A DNA stretch of 10,213 bases, from the NCBI GenBank assembly GCA_019247135.1, contig JAFAPL010000306.1, forward strand, positions 1 to 10,213, read 5' to 3'. This stretch comes from Chloroflexota bacterium. Lineage in GTDB: Bacteria > Chloroflexota > UBA6077 > CF-72. The position numbers and the translations under genes were made by a program. Below the pieces are notes generated by a model, which was not told where the DNA came from, did no database searches, and saw only the letters and a program-made list of their open reading frames with translations. Positions 1-4,794 of this stretch are shown piece after piece (the first letter of the stretch is position 1; every line of letters starts with the position of its first letter).

Positions 1-624
1 ATGAATGGCCGGGTCGCGGACGACGCCCTTGCGAACGAGTCCGCGACCAGCTTCGAACTGCGGCTTGATCAGCGCGACCAGTGTTTTCGGATCCAGTGCG
101 AAGACAGGTGGCAGGGCCAGCCGCAGCGAGATGAACGACACGTCGACCACGGCCACGTCGGCCTGTTCGGGCAGACTCCCGAGGTTACGGACGTTGGTGC
201 GTTCCATGACGACCACGCGCGGGTCGCCGCGCAGCTTGTAGTGCAGCTGACCGTGGCCGACGTCTACCGCGTAGACACGGGTAGCGCCGCGGCTCAGCAG
301 CAGGTCAGTGAAGCCGCCGGTCGAGGCGCCGACGTCGAGCGCGACTTGACCCTCGGGGTTGATGTGCCAGTAGTCGAGCGCGGCTTCGAGCTTGAGTGCG
401 CCGCGACTGACGTAGCCTGCCGCCTTGTGTTCGACCGCGATGTCCGCTTCGTCTGGGACGGCCTGTGCGGGCCGTGTGGCGGTGGCGCCGTCCACGCGGA
501 CGGTTCCGTCCAGGATGAGTGCGTGGGCGCGCTCGCGTGTCTCCGCGAGCCCACGCTTGACGAGCGCCGCGTCGAGGCGGCTACGAGTCGTGGGACGTGA
601 GTCGTGAGACGTGAGTCGGCTCAG
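1..624 (-). CDS. tlyA: TlyA-family rRNA 2'-O-methyltransferase (hemolysin A family), 3' end cut by window
   Basis: TlyA enzymes use S-adenosylmethionine to methylate ribose 2'-OH groups of cytidines in rRNA. They join an N-terminal S4 RNA-binding domain to an FtsJ-like Rossmann methyltransferase domain. Counting from the Arg encoded at 579-577, the S4 domain starts RLDAALVKRGLAETRERA (1-18) and ends near VRVDG. The SAM loop is DVGASTGGFTD (82-92). VVDVSFISLRLALPP (144-158) carries the motif-IV Asp, and IKPQFEAGRGLV (171-182) carries a catalytic-type Lys. Another likely tetrad Lys is in SRGALKLEAAL. The last visible codon is a His at 3-1; roughly 50-80 C-terminal residues are expected beyond the window. 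The start is a problem: the frame is open back to a TGA at 684-682 but has no ATG, GTG or TTG ahead of the S4 domain. The end given here is a CTG at 624-622 and is provisional. A heptamer repeat (585-619) lies in this N-terminal stretch. Function call is firm; start is not. Confidence 0.9.
   Translation of the reverse strand, partial: MSRLTSHDSRPTTRSRLDAALVKRGLAETRERAHALILDGTVRVDGATATRPAQAVPDEADIAVEHKAAGYVSRGALKLEAALDYWHINPEGQVALDVGASTGGFTDLLLSRGATRVYAVDVGHGQLHYKLRGDPRVVVMERTNVRNLGSLPEQADVAVVDVSFISLRLALPPVFALDPKTLVALIKPQFEAGRGLVRKGVVRDPAIH
585..619. repeat. Tandem heptamer array A (five imperfect 7-mers) over the tlyA 5' end
   Basis: On the plus strand the bases divide into consecutive 7-mers GAGTCGT, GGGACGT, GAGTCGT, GAGACGT, GAGTCGG, close to two and a half copies of an alternating 14-mer. 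On the minus strand, which is the tlyA sense, the unit reads roughly CTCACGW. The array lies inside the open frame just before the conserved S4 residues of TlyA. The period of seven is read directly from the sequence. Any function is unknown. Confidence 0.75.
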
Positions 625-707
625 ATGCGCCAGCTTTGTAGAAACAACTCGGCAACTGTCACGACTGACGGTTAGCGTGGCTCAAGACTGACGTCTCAAG
701 TCTCACG
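596..707 (-). promoter_or_regulatory. Possible long hairpin between sigma gene and tlyA
   Basis: In a transcript running from the sigma gene into tlyA, 707-686 could pair with 617-596 (19 of 22 complementary positions, 68-nt loop). A second pairing is possible between 715-706 and 651-639, reading TAGAAA, a 3-nt bulge, then CTCG against CGAGTTTCTA. The distal arm lies at the tlyA translation-start region, so folding could hide that region or protect an mRNA end. There is no U-tract, so it is not a classical intrinsic terminator. Pairing is seen in the sequence; a regulatory role is inference. Confidence 0.3.
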
Positions 708-709
708 AG
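682..709. repeat. Tandem heptamer array B, inverted relative to array A
   Basis: On the plus strand the bases divide into TCAAGAC, TGACGTC, TCAAGTC, TCACGAG. This is the same heptamer family as array A but in the opposite orientation. It lies immediately after the sigma-factor stop codon (715-713 in the minus-strand sense). Bases 686-707 match the reverse complement of 596-617 at 19 of 22 positions, so the two arrays form an imperfect inverted repeat separated by 68 nt. Confidence 0.7.
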
Positions 710-712
710 TTT

Positions 713-1837
713 CTAAGCGACGTACTCGTCGAGGTACTCGCGCAGTTTGTGGCGTAACTTGGGCTGGCGCATCTTGCCGAGCGCGGCACTCTCGATCTGG
801 CGTACTCGTTCAGACGTGACGCCCAGCTGGTCCGCGATCTCGCCCAGCGTGTGCTCGCGACCACCCGCGAGCCCGTAGCGCAGCCGCAGCACCTGGCGTT
901 CGCGCGGCGAGAGCACCTGCATCGCATCGTCCATGTGTCGCCGCAGCATGCCCTGGGCGGCCATCTCGTGCGGTGTGCGCACCGTTCGATCAGCAATGAG
1001 GTCGCCCAACGTGCCCGCGGAGTCTTCGTTACCCAACGGTGTTTCCAACGAGACCGGTTGGCGGGCCGACTGCATGATGTCCTGCACGCGTTCGGGGCTG
1101 AGTTCGAGCCGCTCGGCGATCTCCGTGACGCGCGGCTCGCGCCCGAACTCCTGCTGCAGGTCGCGGGCCGCTTTGTACACGTCGCCAATCGCGGAGACCA
1201 TGTGGGTCGGTACTCGTATCGAGCGCGACTGCTCGGCGAGTGCGCGTGTCATGCCCTGACGAATCCACCAGTACGCGTACGTGCTGAAGCGGTACCCCTT
1301 ACGCCAGTCGTATTTCTCGACCGCGCGCGCCAGGCCGATGTTGCCTTCCTGGATCAGGTCGAGCATCGGCAGCCCTCGATTCACGTACTTTCGCGCGACG
1401 CTTACCACCAGGCGCAGATTGGCCTCAGTCAGGCGACTGCGTGCCCGCTCACCGACGATGAGCATGTGCTCGAGCTCATGCCGTATCTCCTGAAGCAGGC
1501 TTGTGGCGCGGAGTTGGCGGCGCGCGTCCTCGCCGGCTTCGATCTCCTGCGCCAGTTGTATCTCCTCCTCGGCACTGAGCAGGCTGACGCCCGAGATGTC
1601 GCGGAAGTAGATCGCCGCATTGGTTGGCGACGCTTCCTCGCTGGTTGAAGCGCCCGACCGTTTCGTGCTTGGGGGTGCTTCGGTTGTGGTGATAGTGCCG
1701 TTGCCTTCGTCGGCTGGTTGTTCGGCGCCGTCGGACCAGGCGCCAGTGCTTGTCAGAGTTGTGATATCAGCGCCGGACTCCGCATCCAGGCCAGCCTCTT
1801 GCAACAGTTTGCGTAGCTCGTCTGCCTCAATACCCAA
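713..1837 (-). CDS. rpoD: Primary-type RNA polymerase sigma-70 factor (RpoD/SigA family)
   Basis: Group 1/2 sigma factors guide RNA polymerase to -10/-35 promoters. With the start used here (374 aa), region 1.2 is near 72-102 (FRDISGVSLLSAEEE). Region 2 is 139-210, including NLRLVVSVARKYVNRG, DLIQEGNIGLARAVEKYD and the promoter-melting and -10 segment YAYWWIRQGMTRALAEQSRSI. Region 3 is about 211-290 and region 4 is 302-370, with LSPRERQVLRLRYGL and the -35 helix-turn-helix LGEIADQLGVTSERVRQIE. The first 70 residues are a Ser/Thr/Ala/Glu-rich linker with no clear region 1.1. The chosen start is TTG at 1837-1835, preceded by GGGAG (1848-1844) at 6 nt spacing. An ATG at 1900 would add 21 unremarkable residues and has no good ribosome-binding site. 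The frame stays open further upstream only because it shadows ffh. The gene follows ffh by about 110 nt on the same strand, so co-transcription is possible. Whether this is the sole housekeeping sigma or a group 2 paralogue cannot be told from this window. Confidence 0.93.
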   Translation of the reverse strand: MGIEADELRKLLQEAGLDAESGADITTLTSTGAWSDGAEQPADEGNGTITTTEAPPSTKRSGASTSEEASPTNAAIYFRDISGVSLLSAEEEIQLAQEIEAGEDARRQLRATSLLQEIRHELEHMLIVGERARSRLTEANLRLVVSVARKYVNRGLPMLDLIQEGNIGLARAVEKYDWRKGYRFSTYAYWWIRQGMTRALAEQSRSIRVPTHMVSAIGDVYKAARDLQQEFGREPRVTEIAERLELSPERVQDIMQSARQPVSLETPLGNEDSAGTLGDLIADRTVRTPHEMAAQGMLRRHMDDAMQVLSPRERQVLRLRYGLAGGREHTLGEIADQLGVTSERVRQIESAALGKMRQPKLRHKLREYLDEYVA

Positions 1838-1843
1838 AGCTCG

Positions 1844-1848
1844 CTCCC
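1844..1848 (-). promoter_or_regulatory. Shine-Dalgarno supporting the TTG start of the sigma gene
   Basis: The minus strand reads GGGAG at 1848-1844, followed by six bases and TTG at 1837. It is the best ribosome-binding site near the 5' end of this gene and is the reason for preferring TTG-1837 over ATG-1900. Confidence 0.5.
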
Positions 1849-1907
1849 GTGTTGTGTCTCCGCCTTCTGTGCATGACGCGTGCCCTGTCGGTTGCCGCAT
1901 ACGGTAC

Positions 1908-1930
1908 CAGCGCCCGCGCTCCGCGGCCTG
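1908..1930 (-). promoter_or_regulatory. GC-rich hairpin in the ffh-sigma spacer
   Basis: CCGCG, the loop GAG and CGCGG (within 1914-1926) form a perfect 5-bp stem. It can be extended imperfectly by outer CAG/CTG (1930-1928 with 1910-1908). It begins about 17 nt after the ffh stop. No U-run follows, so a terminator is doubtful; it may protect the ffh mRNA 3' end or simply reflect high GC. I see no convincing -35/-10 pair for the sigma gene in this spacer. Confidence 0.25.
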
Positions 1931-1946
1931 AACAAGCCATGGGTTT

Positions 1947-3428
1947 TTAGCGGCGCTTCTTTTTCTTACGGTCCTTGTGGCGCTGTCTGCCGCTCGACGC
2001 GTGGCCAGCCGGGGCACCAGCGAGCGCAGGCGCGGCGACGGGCGCTGGGCCGCCCAGGCCGCCGAGACCGCCCATGCCGGGCAGGCCCGGGAGCCCGCCG
2101 CGCGGCATTGCGGGGAGCCCGCCGCGACCGAGTTGACGCATGAGCGTCTGCATTTGCCGAAACTGGCTGAGCAACTGATTGATCTCGGCCGGTGTACTTC
2201 CCGAGCCGCCAGCGATGCGCCGCTTGCGCGAGCCGCCAATGATGTCGGGCTGGCGCCGCTCCTCGGGCGTCATTGACTGGATGATGGCCTCGATCCGCTT
2301 GAACTGCTTTTCGTCGAGTGACTGGCCAGCCTGGCGGGCGTCCTTCATCGCCCGCCCGACGCCTGGGAGCATCTCGACCAGGCCCATGAGGCCACCGCCG
2401 CCCGCCATCTTGCGCAGCTGCGCCATCTGATCGAGAAAGTCCTGCAGATCGAAGTCACCTTTGACGACCTTCGTCTGCATCTTCGCCGCCTGTTCCTGAT
2501 CGACATGCTCCTGAGCGCGCTCGATAAGGCTGAGCACGTCACCCATGCCCAGGATGCGCTGGGCCAGCCGGTCCGGATGGAACAGCTCCAGCGCGTCGAC
2601 TTTTTCGCCTGTTCCGACGTACTTGATCGGGACGCCGGTCACTTCGCGAAGCGACAGCGCCGCGCCACCCCGCGCATCACTATCGAGCTTCGTCAGAATC
2701 ACACCTGTCAGCGGCACGTGACTGAGAAAGCCTTCGGCGACGCGGACAGCCTCCTGGCCGGTCATTGCGTCAGCAACGAGCAGGATCTCGTGCGGCTGCG
2801 TACGCGTCCGCATGGACTCCAGCTCGCGCATGAGCTCTTCATTGATCTGCAGTCGACCCGCGGTGTCGACGATGACGAAGCTCAAGCCGTTCTGCTCGGC
2901 GTACTTGACCGCGTCCTGGGCAAGCTCGGGCGGCTTGCGATTCGCCACGTGGAACACCGGGGCGTCGATCTGCTTGCCGAGCGTTTGCAACTGCGTCACG
3001 GCCGCCGGCCGATACGGGTCCGCGGCGACGAGCAGCGGTTTGTGGCCCATCTTGCGCACCTGGACGGCCAGTTTGGCGGCCATGGTGGTTTTGCCAGCCC
3101 CTTGCAGGCCGACCAGCATCACCACGGTCGGCGGCTTCGGCGAGACCGTCAAGCGCGGTGGCTCGCCACCCAGAAGTTCGACGAGCTGATCGTGAACGAT
3201 CTTGATGACCGTCTGGGCAGGCGTCAGACTATGGACCACGTCCTGGCCGACTGCCTTTTCCTTGACGCCGGCGACGAACTGGCGAACGACCTTGAGCGAG
3301 ACATCGGCTTCGAGCAGGGCGACGCGTACCTCGCGCAGGGCGAGCTCGACGTCTTCTTCGCTCAGGCGGCCCTTGCGGCCAAGTTTGTCGAAGACGGATT
3401 GCAGCTTTTCGGACAGGCTCTCGAACAT
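1947..3428 (-). CDS. ffh: Signal recognition particle protein Ffh (SRP54 GTPase)
   Basis: Ffh binds SRP RNA and hydrophobic signal sequences and delivers ribosome-nascent-chain complexes to FtsY through paired GTP hydrolysis. The 493 residues follow the family layout. The N domain is 1-95 (ALLEADVSLKVVRQF). The G domain carries G1 GLQGAGKTT (107-115), G2 DPYRPAA (137-143), G3 DTAGR (188-192), G4 TKLD (246-249) and G5 GTGEK (272-276). The methionine-rich M domain is about 320-435, with the SRP-RNA helix-turn-helix SRKRRIAGGSG (400-410) and FRQMQTLMRQLGRGG. Beyond it is an unusual tail of about 58 residues: Gly/Leu/Pro/Met-rich repeats (GGLPAMPRGGLPGLPGMGG), an Ala/Pro stretch, then a lysine/arginine-rich end (HKDRKKKKRR). 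The start is ATG at 3428. No clear Shine-Dalgarno is seen, but TAGAAT at 3444-3439 resembles a -10 box and would give a leader of about a dozen bases. The gene is divergent from the ABM gene across 52 bp. Identification is secure. Confidence 0.98.
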   Translation of the reverse strand: MFESLSEKLQSVFDKLGRKGRLSEEDVELALREVRVALLEADVSLKVVRQFVAGVKEKAVGQDVVHSLTPAQTVIKIVHDQLVELLGGEPPRLTVSPKPPTVVMLVGLQGAGKTTMAAKLAVQVRKMGHKPLLVAADPYRPAAVTQLQTLGKQIDAPVFHVANRKPPELAQDAVKYAEQNGLSFVIVDTAGRLQINEELMRELESMRTRTQPHEILLVADAMTGQEAVRVAEGFLSHVPLTGVILTKLDSDARGGAALSLREVTGVPIKYVGTGEKVDALELFHPDRLAQRILGMGDVLSLIERAQEHVDQEQAAKMQTKVVKGDFDLQDFLDQMAQLRKMAGGGGLMGLVEMLPGVGRAMKDARQAGQSLDEKQFKRIEAIIQSMTPEERRQPDIIGGSRKRRIAGGSGSTPAEINQLLSQFRQMQTLMRQLGRGGLPAMPRGGLPGLPGMGGLGGLGGPAPVAAPALAGAPAGHASSGRQRHKDRKKKKRR

Positions 3429-3438
3429 GAACGACTGG

Positions 3439-3444
3439 ATTCTA
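3439..3444 (-). promoter_or_regulatory. Possible -10 element for ffh
   Basis: The minus strand reads TAGAAT, five of six matches to TATAAT, ending 10 nt before the ffh ATG within the 52-bp divergent spacer. No good -35 hexamer lies 16-18 bp upstream, so support is weak. If it is used, the ffh mRNA would be almost leaderless, in line with the missing Shine-Dalgarno. Confidence 0.2.
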
Positions 3445-3480
3445 CGGGCTGTACCCTAGAGCGACCGGGGGGTTTCTTGC

Positions 3481-3774
3481 ATGGCCGAACACGCAACGAT
3501 CATTCGGATCGCGCGCTTTCAGCCCGCGGCGGGCAAACGCGACGAACTGACGCGGCAACTCAAAGAGGGCGCGGCGCAGATCCGTGACATGGAGGGGTGC
3601 TTCGGGGCGCAGATCTGCAGGTCGAGCGATTCGTCCGACGCCGTCGTCGCAATTTCGCGCTGGGCCAGCCAGGCGGCGCTGGACAAGTTTCTCCAGGCCA
3701 GCGCCGCGCAGCGGGCAGGTCTCGGTGAGCTGCTGACTGGCACGCCCGCCACGGAGACTCTGAGTTCGGTGTAA
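3481..3774 (+). CDS. Small antibiotic-biosynthesis-monooxygenase (ABM) domain protein
   Basis: The 97 residues fit the ABM-type dimeric alpha+beta barrel fold: a first strand ATIIRIARFQPAAGKRDEL (5-23), a helix with LKEGAAQIRDMEGCFGAQI (27-45), a strand DAVVAISRWAS (53-63), and a helix ALDKFLQASAAQRAGLGELL (66-85). Members include cofactor-free quinol-type monooxygenases, haem-degrading enzymes and many proteins of unknown activity. No specific substrate can be read from this sequence. The ATG at 3481 is preceded by a run of six G (3467-3472) at 8 nt, an adequate ribosome-binding site. The gene runs opposite to its neighbours: it is divergent from ffh (52 bp) and convergent with ftsY (20 bp between stops). 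It is therefore an insertion in an otherwise minus-strand SRP block. It is small, but the start, fold pattern and tight fit between neighbours support a real gene. Confidence 0.85.
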   Translation: MAEHATIIRIARFQPAAGKRDELTRQLKEGAAQIRDMEGCFGAQICRSSDSSDAVVAISRWASQAALDKFLQASAAQRAGLGELLTGTPATETLSSV

Positions 3775-3794
3775 TCGGCGTGGCGCGACGGCGG

Positions 3795-4727
3795 TCAGGC
3801 AGCTTTGAACAGCGCTCGCACGAACGCTTCGGGCTCGAATTCCGAAATATCGCCTAACTGTTCACCAGTGCCGACGAACAGCACTGGAATCTCGAGCTCA
3901 TCGACGATGGCGAAGACGACGCCGCCTTTTGCCGTCCCGTCGAGCTTCGCCAGGACGAGGCCGTCCAGCCCGATGGCGTCTTTGAACGCCCGGCCCTGCA
4001 CGATCGCGTTCTGACCCGTGGAAGCGTCCAGGACGAGCAGTGTTCGCACGTGCTGCACGTTCTGCCGTTCGAGCACCCGACGGATCTTTTTGAGCTCCTC
4101 CATCAGGTTCACCTTCGTGTGCAATCGACCAGCGGTATCGATGATCAACAGGTCGGCCCCGTGCGCACGGGCAGCGCCGATCGCGTCGAAGACTACCGAG
4201 CCAGGGTCCGAACCGGGGTTCTGGGCCACGATCGGCACGCCCACACGGTCGCTCCACAACTTGAGCTGATCGATGGCAGCGGCGCGGAATGTGTCGCCTG
4301 CGGCAAGCATGACGGTTCGACCCTGACGTTTGAAGTAGTCAGCCAGCTTGGCGATGCTGGTGGTTTTGCCGACCCCGTTCACGCCAACCACGAGCAGCAC
4401 TCCCAACTCGCGGGGCGGCGGCAACAGGTCTTCAGGCGTAGCCGGCGCAACCTCGTTCATGCTCAGAACAAGCTCTTCTCGCAGGACGCGGTACAGATCC
4501 TTCGACGTGGTGGCAGTGCCCAGCTCGACTTCGTTGCGCAGGATCTCCATCAGCTGATCGGTGGTGTGCACACCGACGTCAGCCTGCAACAGCAATTCCT
4601 CCAGCTCGTCCCACAGGTCGTCGTCGATGGGACGCGGCTGTTCGAACACCGAAGCGATGCGCGAAAAGATGCCTTCGCGGGATTTTTCGACACTCTTGTC
4701 GAGCTTGAACCAGCGGCTGAGGATCAT
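3795..4727 (-). CDS. ftsY: Signal recognition particle receptor FtsY
   Basis: FtsY is the membrane-associated SRP receptor GTPase that docks with Ffh. The protein is 310 residues, essentially the NG domain with only about 20 preceding residues. The long acidic A domain of E. coli FtsY is absent, as in many other bacteria. The N domain is about 15-95 (LWDELEELLLQADVGVHTT). G-domain motifs are G1 GVNGVGKTT (115-123), G2 DTFRAAA (145-151), G3 DTAGR (197-201), G4 AKLDG (260-264) and G5 GTGEQ (286-290). G4 has Ala where TKLD is usual, but the base-contacting Lys and Asp are present. The C-terminal segment GDISEFEPEAFVRALF is typical. The start is ATG at 4727 with only a distant purine run upstream (GGAAG). 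It lies 26 nt after the smc stop in the same direction, so translation coupled to smc within a rnc-smc-ftsY operon is likely. Confidence 0.98.
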   Translation of the reverse strand: MILSRWFKLDKSVEKSREGIFSRIASVFEQPRPIDDDLWDELEELLLQADVGVHTTDQLMEILRNEVELGTATTSKDLYRVLREELVLSMNEVAPATPEDLLPPPRELGVLLVVGVNGVGKTTSIAKLADYFKRQGRTVMLAAGDTFRAAAIDQLKLWSDRVGVPIVAQNPGSDPGSVVFDAIGAARAHGADLLIIDTAGRLHTKVNLMEELKKIRRVLERQNVQHVRTLLVLDASTGQNAIVQGRAFKDAIGLDGLVLAKLDGTAKGGVVFAIVDELEIPVLFVGTGEQLGDISEFEPEAFVRALFKAA

Positions 4728-4752
4728 GAGTCGGCTAGTAGAGCTTCCGGCC

Positions 4753-4794
4753 GTCAGCTCTCGGCACCGGCCACCGACGGCTCACGGCTGACCG
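4753..4794. repeat. Degenerate heptamer array at the smc 3' end
   Basis: The plus strand can be cut into 7-mers GTCAGCT, CTCGGCA, CCGGCCA, CCGACGG, CTCACGG, CTGACCG. The last two resemble the CTSACGN unit of the arrays at 585-709. The block encodes the final residues of SMC (about SREPSVAGAES) and its stop codon. GTCAGC at 4753-4758 and GCTGAC at 4787-4792 are also inverted copies. The periodicity is looser than in the left-hand arrays. Confidence 0.4.

Noticed and set aside
1..600. Open 199-codon plus-strand frame beginning with ATG at base 1
   Set aside because: It is the exact codon-register antisense of tlyA, whose minus-strand translation shows clear S4 and methyltransferase motifs. The plus-strand protein matches nothing I recognise.
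585..709. CRISPR array
   Set aside because: The units are 7 bp tandem repeats without spacers and in two opposing blocks, not 23-47 bp repeats with unique spacers.
851..1648. Plus-strand 265-codon frame antisense to the sigma gene
   Set aside because: It is an antisense shadow; all conserved sigma regions are on the minus strand in the same interval.
1838..2239. Extension of the sigma frame upstream to an ATG at 2239
   Set aside because: It would overlap the conserved M domain and tail of Ffh by nearly 300 bp. The extra residues are Arg/Ser/Ala-rich out-of-frame translation with no sigma homology.
2505..3587. Plus-strand 360-codon frame antisense to ffh and running into the ABM gene
   Set aside because: It is a shadow of ffh, out of frame with the ABM gene, and has no recognisable domain.
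3775..3794. Bidirectional terminator between the convergent ABM and ftsY genes
   Set aside because: Only 20 bp are available, and I see neither a stable stem nor a T-run.
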